Below the pieces are notes generated by a model that did not search any database, was not told where the DNA came from, and saw nothing but the letters and a program-made list of their open reading frames with translations. Shown in pieces: positions 52,601 to 63,339 of a DNA stretch of 64,000 nucleotides. The position numbers and the translations under genes were made by a program. Position 1 is the stretch's first letter. Every line of letters begins with the position of its first letter. This stretch comes from Sabellastarte sp. h YS-2021. Lineage: Eukaryota; Annelida; Polychaeta; Sabellida; Sabellidae. The stretch is taken from NCBI GenBank assembly GCA_964017235.1, contig OZ024929.1, forward strand, positions 107,245,793 to 107,309,792, in the 5' to 3' direction.

Positions 52601-55600
52601 GAACAACCTGCAGTACAACTCGGCTCCTCAGTCTCTGAATCACTAAAGTCAGCAAGTGGGTGTAACGTGAGGCCTGTCAGGTTTGACAGTGTCAAAAACA
52701 TCATCTCAGACTGTAAGAACTTGATGCAGTTCTTCACAGGGTCTGGTGATGCGTCCTCTACCCTGGTCTGGTCAAAGCATCTGAGGATAGAGGACATATA
52801 ATATGTGTGTAGAACAGGAGGATAATAGAAAACAAATACATCCAAATCCATTTAACTGACACTTTGTGAAGTATAATTCTCATTCAATTAAAAATAACTA
52901 GACCACTACCATGGCATTTATCTTTTAACATGTATACCATCGATTGTGAGGTAAAACTTACAAATGTACAAATAAACCTATGGTGTTGGAGGGTTGTATT
53001 CACCTTCCCTGGAGCGATTGATATCTGTGTTGTACGTGTGTATTAGCTATATAAAAAGTAGCTGCACTTACTTAGTGAAAAGCTCAATCCTCAAAGGAAC
53101 TTATTCAATGAAAAGTTCAATACTCAAAGTTTTTAATTTATAAGGCAAGCACTGGTTTAAGAAATGAAGTACTCTATAAGTACTATGGCTAGAAATCAGA
53201 AATTTGCACATAATACATGTACTCAGCAACAAACAAGAAGTGAGCAGATTTTTGGAGAAAAATCTGAATTCCCAAATATTTATTTGTCAAAGTTTAAAAG
53301 ATTTTAAAAGGTTAAGTGTATGTTACAGTGAATATGTGTAATCAGGGAATACGCGTATTCCCTGAAATTTTCAGTGAATATGCACATTCCCTGGTTTTGT
53401 CAAGCAGTTGCTTCACATATTCACTAAACTAAAATCAGTGACTATGTGTAATGGGTCATTTTTAAAGTTTTACACAAGAAATAAGCTAAAAACTTGAGAT
53501 ACAAAATTAAGAATGTATTACCTCACTTCTCATCATACTTTATGTAAGTTTACTACAAGGCATACTTAAGGATATTATAAAGTATACTGGAAGTATGAGT
53601 TACAATTTCAGAGTATGAATAAGGAGGGAAAATATGAATTCTATAGTAAATTATAACAACCTAATAAATAATAAGTGATACATATTGTTTAATAAGTAAT
53701 TATTATAATATATTGTGACAAGTCAATTTTTCATATTTTGAGGAGTAAAATATATACTAAACTTTTACATTTGTGTAGTTGTTTACTTAAGCTATGTACT
53801 TGATCATTAGAATGGACGTTTTTTGTTGTTTTTTTTACAAATTAAGAGTTTTTACTTATTCATACTTGACCAATATTTTTAACAGAAGGCATTTTAGTTG
53901 CAAACTGAATCTAAACTGTAAGATCTAAGTTGTAATAACCATGGAAATACTTATTTAATCTTAATCACCTAATTAGATCACTGAACCATGGGTGGCTTCT
54001 TTCTATATTAAAGATCAAAGAGCTAAGTAAAGACAAATCACAAGACTGGGACCCCAATAGGATTAACTGAGAATGTACAATCAATAAATAAAGCCTTGAG
54101 AGAAAATTACTATGGCAAGCTGATATCTATTAAATTTATCAGTAGATTGTTTGATAAATAAAATATGTTTCCCAGAAATATTTTTAAATTTGAAACTAAA
54201 TTTCATTTAGCAGTTTACTTTGGCTCTATATTTAATTATTGCATGCTTTTAAATTAAAACTAAAATATTAGGTTGTTTCAACTTAATACAGTTTTTAGTT
54301 ATTAATCCTTAAATAAATATATTTCATTCTGGACACATTTTAGATCATAATAAGTACAGTTAATTCACAGAACTTATAAGCCAGAATATAACACTGTACT
54401 ACACTGTGTCAGAGGAGTGTAGTATAACAGATACTCAAGCTGAAGACAGTTTTAAAGGTGAACTAGTTGATGAATACATAAAACTAACAAGTATTTTATT
54501 CAAAAGGATAAGTATATAGTTTAAGTTTGTTCAAAAGGCTAATTGCCAACAAACTTAAAACAAGGCATGAATACTACCTTTTGGCAAATCCCTTTCTTTA
54601 TGTTTTCAATTATGATACAGTGAAAGTTTTGTTACCTAATCATGTATGAGGTTATAGCGGTGATAAAACTTATATTACATGAACAAGGTCAAGTTTTTTT
54701 ATAAAAATACAAACTTGCTTTCCCAGTAATTTCTAGTTGGGGAATACGCGTATTCACTAACTGGTTTAGAGAATAAGGGTATTCCCTGAAATTTTTAGGG
54801 AATACGCGTATTCCCCGATTATACATATTCACTGTAACATGTACAGATAAACACATTCACAAATCCTTTCACCTTTTATTGGGTGGGCCCTGTTTTTCCC
54901 ATTTAACTTGGTCACCTTTCAAAGCTTCCATTACTGCTTGATATTTTTCTTCCTGTAATCAACAAAAAGAAATACAAATAAACTTTTGATACCTCATATT
55001 CCTTTCTACCCACAGTACTGCATATCTACTTCTATCTGACTTACAATGTAGACATTTTATTGCAACTGAGCCAATGTGTTTAAATTTCAATTACAGAAAA
55101 TACACTGTAGAACATTAAAAAAATAATCCACTGTCAGTATCACAATTTTCTATTGAATTAAGATAATTAAACAAAATACATTTTGCTTACAGGAGTTAAA
55201 ATGCTACAAAGGTATCATAAATCCCATGTTTTGGGAATAAGAGATGTACAATGGCATACAAACCAAACCTTTTCAATATTTTATCATCTAACTCAATTCT
55301 AAGATAGTAAGATACAAGACCACTGCCGCGATATGTATCTCCCGCCGAGTACCGCAGGGGAAGAAATACTACATTGAAATTTTTCCCCTTTGCATAGGAC
55401 ACTGTTGTACCATCCTGCAGGTCGAAAATTCGCTTGAAACCGCTCTATCTGTTATGCTTTTCGAGATATTGACACTTTTCCATTTTCAGCAAAAATCCAA
55501 GATGGCCGCCGAAAGTGGCGAAAAATGAAATTTTTCCCCTTTGGACAGGACACTCTTGTATCACCCTGTGGGTCAAAAAAATCGCTCAAAATCGCTCGAT

Positions 55601-58600
55601 CTGTTACGGTTTTCGAGATATTGACACTTTTTCATTTTCCGCAAAAATCCAAAATGGCCGCCAAAAGTGGCGAAAATTGAAATTTTCCCCCTTTGACCAG
55701 GAGATTCTTGTACCACCCTGCAGGTCAAAAATTTGCTCAAAATCGCTCTATCTCTTACGGTTTTCGAGATATTGACACTTTTCTATTTTCCGCAAAAATC
55801 CGAAAAGGCCGCCAAAAGTGGCGAAAATTGATATTTTACCCCTTTGCACAGGACATTCTTGTACTACCTTGCAGGTCAAAAATTCGCTCGAAATTGCTCT
55901 ATCTCTTATGGTTTTCGAGATACTCACACTTTTTCATTTTTTTCCGCTAAAATCCAAGAAGGCCGCCAAAAGTGGCAAAAATTGAAATCTTTCCCCTTTG
56001 CATAGGACACTTTTGTACTACCCTGAAGGTCTAAATGCAATAGTTTTCAAGTTACAAGTGATTTCACTCATGATGGAAGTTAGTGAAAAATCCAAAAGTA
56101 GCTATTACTCACTTATCTATTGAGATAGACACCCAAGTTACTCACCATGTTGTTGCTGTGGGAAAAAGTAGGTGAATAACATATTTTAACAAAATGCTCT
56201 AAATACAATACTTTTCAAGTTATAATCGATTTAGTGCATGATTTCATTAATTTTAATGCATTAAAAATTATTTTAATAATTCATAAAAAAACTTTAGCAT
56301 GTGAAATATCTCCAAAATGTAGGTGAATGAGTTATTTGAGAAATACTGGCTATCTGCAATACTTTTTGTGATAATAGGCAATTACTCATTTTGAGTAGGT
56401 GAGTAATTAGATATGGATCTGAAAATTCACTAATTGAAAGTTCTCCCAAAATATAGGTGAAGTGAGTTATTTGAAAAATACTGGCTATCTGCAATACTTT
56501 TAGAGATAATTCGCATTTACTCATTTTGAGTAGGTGAGTAATTACCTTCAGGTTTGGAACTTCACCATGTGAAAGCTCTTCCAAAAGTAGATGAATGAGT
56601 TATTTGATAAAAATTGGGTACCCACAATACTTTTAGAGATAATTAGCATTTACTCATTTTGAGTAGGTGAGTAATTACCTACGAGTCTGAAACTTCACCA
56701 TGTGAAAGCTCTTTCAAAAGTAGATGAATGAGTTATTTGAGAAAAATTGGCTATCTGCAATACTTTTAGAGATAATTCTCATTTACTCATTTTGAGTAGG
56801 TGAGTAATTAGCTATGGGTCTGAAACTTCACCATGTGAAAGCTCTTCCAAAAGTAGATGAATGAGTTATTTGAGAAAAATTGACTATCTGCAATACTTTC
56901 AGAGATAATTCGCATTTACTCATTTTGAGTAGGTGAGTAATTAGCTACAGGTCTGAAACTTCACCAAGTGAAAGCTCTCGTAAAAGTACATGAATGAGTT
57001 ATTTGAGAAAAAAATGGCTATCTGCAATACTTTTAGAGATAATTCGCAGTTACTCATTTTGAGTAGGTGAGTAATTAGCTACAGGTCTGAAACTTCACCA
57101 TGTGAAAGCTCTCCCAAAAGTAGGTGAATGAGTTATTTGAGAAAAATTGGCTATCTGCAATACTTTTCGAGAGAATTCGCATTTACTCATTTTGAGTAGG
57201 CGAGTAAGTAGCTATGGGTCTGAAACTTCACAATGTGAAAGCTCTTCCAAAAGTAGATGAATGAGTTATTTGATAAAAATTGGCTATCTGCAATACTTTT
57301 AGAGATAATTAGTATTTACTCATTTTGAGCGGGTGAGAAATTAGCTACAGGTCTGAAACTTCACCAAGTGAAAGCTCTCCCAAAAGTAGATGAATGAGTT
57401 ATTTGAGAAAAATTGGCTATCTCCTATACTTTTAGAGATAATTCGCATTTACTCATTTTGAGTAGGTGAGAAATTAGCTATGGGTCTGAAACTTCACCAT
57501 GTGAAAGCTCTTCCAAAAGTAGATGAATGAGTTATTTGAGAAAAATTGGCTATCTGCAATACTTTTAGAGATAATTTGCATTTACTCATTTTGAGTAGGT
57601 GAGTAACTAGCTACGGGCGTGAAACTTCACCAAGTGAAAGCTCTCCCAAAAGTAGATGAATGACTTATTTGAGAAAAATTGGGTATCTGCAATTCTTTTA
57701 GAGATAATTCGCATTTACTCATTTTGAGTAGGTGAGTAATTACCTACGGGTCTGAAACTTCACCATTTGAAAGCTCTCTCAAAAGTAGATGAATGAGTTA
57801 TTTGAGAAAAATTGGCTATCTGCAATACTTTTAGAGATAATTCGCATTTACTCATTTTGAGTAGGTGAGTAATTAGCTACGGGTCTGAAACTTCACCAAG
57901 TGAAAGCTCTCCCAAAAGTAGGTGAATGAGTTATTTGAGAAAAATTGGCTATCTGCAATACTTTTAGAGATAATTCGCATTTACTCATTTTGAGTAGGCG
58001 AGTAATTAGCTATGGGTCTGAAACTTCATCATGTGAAAGCTCTTCCAAAAGTAAATGAATGAGTTATTTGAGAAAAAATGGCTATCTGCAATACTTTTAG
58101 AGATATTTAACATTTACTCATTTTGAGTAGGTGAGAAATTAGCTACAGGTCTCACACTTCACCAAGTGAAAGCTCTCCCAAAAGTAGATGAATGAGTTAT
58201 TTGAGAAAAATTGGCTATCTACAATACTTTTAGAGAGCATTCGGATTTACTCATTTTGAGTAGGTGAGTAATTAGCTATGGGTCTGAAACTTCACCATGT
58301 GAAAGCTCTTCCAAAGGTAGATGAATGAGTTATTTGAGAAAAATTGGCTATCTGCAATACTTTTAGAGATAATTTGCATTTACTCATTTTGAGTAGGCGG
58401 GTAATTAGCTATGGGTCTGAAACTTCACCATGTGAAAGCTCTCCCAAAAGTAAATGAATGAGTTATTTGAGAAAAATTGGCTATCTGCAATACTTTTAGA
58501 GATATTTAGCATTTACTCATTTTGAGTAGGTGAGAAATTAGCTACAGGTCTGACACTTCACCAAGTGAAAGCTCTCGCAAAAGTAGGTGAATGAGTTATT

Positions 58601-61600
58601 TGAGAAAAATTGGCTATCTTCTATACTTTTAGAGATAATTCGCATTTACTCATTTTGAGTAGGTGAGAAATTAGCTAGGGGTCTGAAACCTCACTAAGTG
58701 AAAGCTCTTCCAAAAGTATATGAATGAGTTATTTGAGAAAAATTGGCTATCTGCAATACTTTTCGACATAATTAGCATTTACTCATTTTGAGTAGGCGAG
58801 TAAGTAGCTATGGGTCTGAAACTTCACAATGTGAAAGCTCTTCCAAAAGTAGGTGAATGAGTTATTTGAGAAAAATTGGCTATCTGCAATACTTTTAGAG
58901 AAAATTCGCATTTACTCATTTTGAGTAGGTGAGTAATTAGCTATGGGTCTGAAACTTCACCATGTGAAAGCTCTTCCAAAAGTAGATGAATGAGTTATTT
59001 GAGAAAAATTGGCTATCTGCAATACTTTTAGAGATAATTTGCATTTACTCATTTTGAGTAGGTGAGTAATTAGCTACGGGTCTGAAACTTCACCAAGTGA
59101 AAGCTCTCCCAAAAGTAGGTGAATGAGTTATTTGAGAAAAATTGGCTATCTGCAATACTTTCAGAGAGAATTTGCATTTACTCATTTTGAGTAGGTGAGT
59201 AATTAGCTATGGGTCTGAAACTTCACCATGTGAAAGCTCTTCCAAAAGTAGATGAATGAGTTATTTGAGAAAAATTGGCTATCTGCAATACTTTTAGAGA
59301 TAATTCGCATTTACTCATTTTGAGTAGGCGAGTAATTAGCTATGGGTCTGAAACTTCACCATATGAAAGCTCTTCCAAAAGTAAATGAATGAGTTATTTG
59401 AGAAAAATTGGCTATCTGCAATACTTTTCGAGATATTTAGCATTTACTCATTTTGAGTAGGTGAGAAATTAGCTACAGGTCTGACACTTCACCAAGTGAA
59501 AGCTCTCCCAAAAGTAGGTGAATGAGTTATTTGAGAAAAATTGGCTATCTTCTATACTTTTAGAGATAATTCGCATACTCATTTTGAGGAGGTGAGTAAG
59601 TAGGCCAAAGTTCACCAAACCATTTTCCCCTTAGCATAGGATACTCTAGTACTACCCTGTGGTTCAAAAATTTGCTCGAAATTTCTCTATCTCTTACAGT
59701 TTGAGAGATATTTCTGATTTTTCACATTTTCACTAAAAGTAGCAATAAAGTAGCCATTACTCACTTGTACATTGAGCAACAGTTGTGAAACTTAAATATG
59801 TTACAGTTCACAAAAAAGTACATGAACAACATATTTGAGAGAAATTGTGTAGCTGCAATACTTTTGAAGATATAAGCCATTTACTCATTATGGTTATCAT
59901 TAAAAATTGAAAAAGTAGCTATTACTCACTTAGCTATGGAGATACACTTCCAAATTACTGACCATGTTGTAGCTGTGGAGAAAGTAGCTGAACATCATAT
60001 TGGAACAAAATTGTGTAGCTGCAATACTTTTGAAGATATAAGCCATTTACTCATTGACAGTTAAAAGTCATATAATTATATTAGGTAAAAGCGCTATTAC
60101 TCACTCAAAAGTAGGCCAAAGTTCACCAAACCTTTCCCCCCTTAGCAATAGGATACTCTAGTACTACCCTGTGGGTCAAAAATTTGCTCGAAATTGCTCT
60201 ATATCTTACGGTTTGAGAGATATTTCTGATTTTTCACATTTTCACTAAAAGTAGCAATAAAGTAGCCATTACTCACTTGTACATCGAGCAACAGTTGTGA
60301 AACTTAAATATGTTACAGTTCACAAAAAAGTACATGAACAACATATTTGAGAGAAATTGTGTAGCTGCAATACTTTTGAAGATATAAGCCATTTACTCAT
60401 TATGGTTATCATTAAAAATTGAAAAAGTAGCTATTACTCACTTAGCTTTGGAGATACACTTCCAAATTACTGACCATGTTGTAGCAGAGGAGAAAGTAGC
60501 TGAACAACATATTGGAACAAAATTGTGTAGCTGCAATACTTTTGAAGATATAAGCCATTTACTCATTATAGTTATCATTAAAAACTGAAAAAGTAGCTAT
60601 TACTCACTTAGCTACGGAGATACACTTCCAAACTACTGACCATGTTGTAGCAGAGGAGAAAGTAGCCGAACAACATATTGGAACAAAATTGTGTAGCTGC
60701 AATACTTTTGAAGATATAAGCCATTTACTCATTATGGTTATCATTAAAAATTGAAAAAGTAGCTATTACTCACTTAGCTATGGAGATACACTTGCAAACT
60801 ACTGACCATGTTGTAGCTGTGGAGAAAGTAGCTGAACAACATATTGGAACAAAATTGTGTAGCTGCAATACTTATGAAGATATAAGCCATTTACTCATTA
60901 TGGTTATAATTAAAAATTGACAAAGTAGCTATTACTCACTTAGCTATGGAGATACACTTCCAAACTACTGACCATGTTGTAGCTATGGAGAAAGTAGCTG
61001 AACAACATATTAGAACAAAATACTGTAAATGCAATAGTTTCAGAGTTATAAGCCATATAATGATATTAGCTAAAATAGCTATTACTCACTCAAAAGTAGG
61101 CCAAAGTTCACCAAACCCCAAAAATATTGAAGAGCAAAAAAATTCATTAGGACTTGTGATTTACCAAAAATGTGTAACTGTAGTAGTTTCAGAGAAAACT
61201 GCGTGACACACGCACGCACGTACACACGCACATGGTGCAAATTATGATCTCCCTCCGGCAAGCCGGGCGGGAGAAAATAAGATAATTATAATACATAGAA
61301 TGTAAAATAAATTGCCTGTAAAAATCCTTGCAATTCAATTTCAGAATCTGCCTCAAACTTTTCCTGAATTTGACTCTGTACTTCGGGGTCTAGATAAATA
61401 GGATTAATCCATTCAAAAAAGACATCTTCCTGGAAATAAAATGTCAGAGCACTGCATCACCAGGAGTATTCTTGGAATATTATAAGCCTGTTTTTTACAC
61501 AAAAACAGATATATCTGAGGTACTTCACTGATAATTATCAAAGACACAACAAAAAGATTTTAGTCAAAAGAATTAATGACAACAAAACAAAGACAAATTC

Positions 61601-62720
61601 CTATAATATTTAATTCCTATTTCCATCAATAATTGATGCAACAACTAGCACAGGAACCAAACAAGATGCACTCAGAGAGAGCAAAACGCTCGACTCTTAG
61701 TGACCAGTCTCTCAAGTGCTATAAAGTATTGTACGGAAGACAATAAAATAAAACCAAACATGTAAATTAATCTTCATAGAAATATCAAGTAGAAAGCTAA
61801 AGTCATTAAAAATACATTGAAATGGGAACTCTGAATAATCATGATTTTTTTGTATCCAAAATAAGATTAAGATCTTTCTTTTAGTAACTTCTTCCTTCAG
61901 TCAGGTCCAACCCACAAATTTTTAAATAAAGATCTGTTCATTAGTTCTAGAGTAATGTAAACACACACACACACACACAAAAAACAAAAAGAGACAATTA
62001 AACAATTAGCACACAAAAATATAAACTGCTGGTGGAGGTAAAAATATTGCTTAAAGATCACTTCTTGGTGAAAATCACGCATGGTAATTTTTTGTGATGG
62101 ACTGTCAAGATATTGAAAGAAAAAAGAGAAAATAAAACAGAAATAATAATTAATAAAAATAATGAATATATCACCTCCCTCTTTATTATGTTTATGTCAA
62201 TTTCAAGCCATAAAATGAGAAGAAATATTTTTACTTAAAGTCAGCAAGTATCACAAGCTAGGTCTGTGACCTCACAATGACAGTTGCATTGTGACATCAC
62301 GGAGTAATGACATCATCAGAAAGTAAAATATTGATTTTTGACGTATGTGATGAAGAGAAGCAGTTTCACTGTGAATTCCCTATTAAAAATAAGAAAAACT
62401 CTCTCCTGGCTTTAATTTTCAAACAAATTACACCAAATTTGGCAGAATCTGTCTGTGCCCCATGAAATACCTTCCCACCAAATTTGAGATTGATTGATGT
62501 TGTAGTTTTTGAGTTATAAGGGAAAAACGGTGCACAGACAGGGAAGCAGATTTCACTGTAAAAGCCCAATTACAAATAAGAAAAACTCTCTCCTGGCTTT
62601 AATTTTCACACAAATTACACCAAATTTTCAAGAATCCGTCTGTACCCCATGAAATATCTGCCCACCAAATTTGAGCTTGATTGGTGTTATAGTTTTTGAG
62701 TTATAAGGGCGAAACGGTGC

Positions 62721-62778
<58 letters not shown>

Positions 62779-63339
62779 GGACAGACAGAAACAAACTGAT
62801 CACAATAACCCTCTCCTATCGTCGAGCGTTAAACATTCATTGAACAGACTCTGACCTCTATCTGTAGCCATCTTTGTGGCGATTCAACTGGTTCAATATG
62901 GCGCTCTTGCCTTGGCACAGGTTCTCCATGAAACCATCCATTGACAGTAAGTCTTGATTTACACTTACACAGCACCTCTGAGACCTTCAGAAATGGAAGA
63001 TACATGACAGAAGAAATATAAAAGTGAAGAGAGTTCTCATCCTGTACATGAATCAATTCTTGCTGCAAACACTTTGAAACATAGCACAAAATAAGAAAAT
63101 TAACATTATTTTGGTGCCCTCAGGGCAAATAACTTCAACATGTTTACTTTCTTATGGTTAACACACAAGATGCTGAATTTTATTTCAATTAATACAATAG
63201 AAAACCTAAAAAAAAAAACTCACTTGATGGTGCGATGCCTCCGTCACTTCAAACCACACAAAATTATTGAACTGTGGAACAATTGATGTGACAACATCTT
63301 TGGGCTGAAGATGCGCTTCAAACATAATTAAAAACATCA
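49487..63339 (-). CDS. OGFOD1: OGFOD1 prolyl hydroxylase gene, 3' eight exons
   Basis: 2-oxoglutarate/Fe(II)-dependent prolyl hydroxylase; OGFOD1 (yeast Tpa1) hydroxylates a proline of ribosomal protein uS12 and affects translation accuracy (family knowledge). Coding segments, 5' to 3': 63339-63224, 62984-62856, 61429-61316, 54952-54873, 52780-52413, 51843-51715, 51085-51027, 49636-49487, about 381 codons with consistent phases at every junction. The first two segments hold the end of the catalytic fold: ASHHQV with the distal iron-binding His, and [13 protein letters not shown] with the 2-oxoglutarate-binding Arg. The rest is the C-terminal domain ([24 protein letters not shown], an acidic insert, [32 protein letters not shown]). 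N-terminal exons lie beyond the right edge. Introns hold an F2 element, a TIR element and a LINE fragment. Confidence 0.93.
49645..50280 (+). pseudogene. LINE 3' fragment in the last OGFOD1 intron
   Basis: Degenerate coding in shifting frames: [18 protein letters not shown], then [20 protein letters not shown] with [17 protein letters not shown], then [14 protein letters not shown]. The order (tryptophan-rich helix, LLHKI block, CxxC) parallels the C-terminal region of the LINE at 44.6-45.7 kb, but this is a different, more decayed copy lacking EN and RT. An A-rich tail (AATAAAGAACTAAATAATAAAG) lies near 50250-50275. Confidence 0.75.
51027..51085 (-). CDS. OGFOD1: OGFOD1 exon: [14 protein letters not shown]
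   Basis: Acceptor TTTTGTAG before 51085; donor GAAGAG|GTATAG after 51027. 59 nt encode (D)[19 protein letters not shown], the most conserved stretch of the C-terminal domain. Confidence 0.95.
51715..51843 (-). CDS. OGFOD1: OGFOD1 exon: HGSYTLLHD segment
   Basis: Acceptor TGATCTGTCAG before 51843; donor AAAG|GTATGT after 51715. Encodes [39 protein letters not shown] and NCK. Phase fits the previous exon only with this acceptor; the stronger-looking acceptor at 51938 would bring in a stop. Confidence 0.92.
52413..52780 (-). CDS. OGFOD1: OGFOD1 exon: start of C-terminal domain and acidic insert
   Basis: Acceptor CTATCCTCAG before 52780; donor AGAG|GTACGA after 52413. Encodes [40 protein letters not shown], then a disordered Ser/Glu/Asp-rich insert ending KQETETRG, including a KRRK basic patch that could act in nuclear import. 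Confidence 0.93.
53321..54839. mobile_element. Non-autonomous TIR DNA transposon in an OGFOD1 intron
   Basis: Terminal inverted repeats of about 55-60 bp beginning TGTTACAGTGAATATGT and containing the palindrome GGGAATACGCGTATTCCC at both ends. Flanked by TGTA on each side (53317-53320 and 54840-54843), a likely 4-bp target duplication. The 1.4-kb inside is AT-rich and non-coding. It ends 33 bp past the donor of exon 54873-54952. The superfamily cannot be named without a transposase. Confidence 0.85.
54873..54952 (-). CDS. OGFOD1: OGFOD1 exon: GPPNKR segment
   Basis: Acceptor GATTACAG before 54952; donor AAAAG|GTGAAA after 54873. 80 nt encode [20 protein letters not shown] and QGPPNK, finishing Arg across the junction. 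The preceding intron (54953-61315) is almost filled by F2-c. Confidence 0.93.
56290..59590 (+). repeat. 133-bp tandem array (F2-c)
   Basis: About 25 head-to-tail monomers with GAATGAGTTATTTGAGAAAA, GGCTATCTGCAATACTTTTA, ATTTACTCATTTTGAGTAGG and CTGAAACTTCACCATGTGAA. Monomers differ at scattered sites and in alternating variants (CTCTTCC/CTCTCCC, GCTATGGG/GCTACAGG), suggesting higher-order units of two or more. Confidence 0.93.
59740..61080 (+). repeat. 166-bp tandem array (F2-c)
   Basis: Monomers of about 166 bp with GTAGCTATTACTCACTTAGC, GACCATGTTGTAGC, GCTGAACAACATATTGGAAC and AGATATAAGCCATTTACTCA. A longer block of about 480-500 bp (59.62-60.06 and 60.11-60.57 kb) is also duplicated. Confidence 0.88.
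61316..61429 (-). CDS. OGFOD1: OGFOD1 exon: linker to C-terminal domain
   Basis: Acceptor TTTCCAG before 61429. 38 codons encode [18 protein letters not shown] and [19 protein letters not shown]. The only in-phase end I can find is CAG|GCAATT at 61316, a GC donor instead of GT. The F2-c element begins about 40 bp downstream of it. Confidence 0.88.
61960..61979. repeat. (AC)n microsatellite
   Basis: About ten AC units followed by an A-rich stretch, within an OGFOD1 intron. Confidence 0.9.
62220..62830 (+). mobile_element. Small repeat element ending in (ACAG)n, in an OGFOD1 intron
   Basis: Two imperfect repeats of about 180 bp (AAGAAAAACTCTCTCCTGGC, CACCAAATTTGAG, GAGTTATAAGGG) followed by an (ACAG)n microsatellite at 62721-62789 and CCTCTCCTATCGTCGAGCG. 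Direct repeats plus a terminal microsatellite resemble the small array-bearing elements elsewhere, but I see no defined ends. Confidence 0.55.
62721..62789. repeat. (ACAG)n microsatellite
   Basis: About 16 near-perfect tetranucleotide units with one GACGG interruption near 62778. Confidence 0.95.
62856..62984 (-). CDS. OGFOD1: OGFOD1 exon: 2-oxoglutarate-binding Arg
   Basis: Acceptor CTGAAG before 62984, donor GAG|GTCAGA after 62856, 43 codons, phase 0 at both ends. Encodes [20 protein letters not shown] and [19 protein letters not shown]. The KSRL Arg is the family's co-substrate ligand. Confidence 0.92.
63224..63339 (-). CDS. OGFOD1: OGFOD1 exon: end of catalytic domain
   Basis: Acceptor TTTTTCAG before 63339; donor CAA|GTGAGT after 63224. 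Encodes [20 protein letters not shown] and [12 protein letters not shown]. The His of HHQ is the expected distal iron ligand. The first eight or so codons are ambiguous: in the open frame they read MFLIMF, whereas the frame shifted by one reads DVFNYV, closer to the family; see findings. Confidence 0.88.

Larger units (their letters stand above)
55314..61277 (+). mobile_element. F2 element (F2-c), complete, in an OGFOD1 intron
   Basis: Start ACAAGACCACTGCCGCG with TATCTCCCGCCGAG; end CTCCCTCCGGCAAGCCGGGC with GGGAGA. These are the same subterminal repeats and 3' hairpin as F2-a. Internal order: five AAGATGGCCGCC repeats (55.4-56.0 kb), a short GTAGCTATTACTC unit, a 133-bp array of about 25 copies (56.3-59.6 kb), and a 166-bp array (59.7-61.1 kb). 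ACACACGCACGTACACACG-like sequence precedes the hairpin, as in F2-a. About 6 kb, no coding capacity. Confidence 0.78.

Noticed and set aside
52897-52930. Another F2 5' end (ACTAGACCACTACCATGG)
   Set aside because: Only about 30 bp match and the TATCTCCCGCC part is lost. Probably a remnant, too short to annotate.
56290-59590. CRISPR-like appearance of regularly spaced repeats
   Set aside because: Monomers are contiguous and similar along their whole length, with no unique spacers, in a spliced eukaryotic genome.
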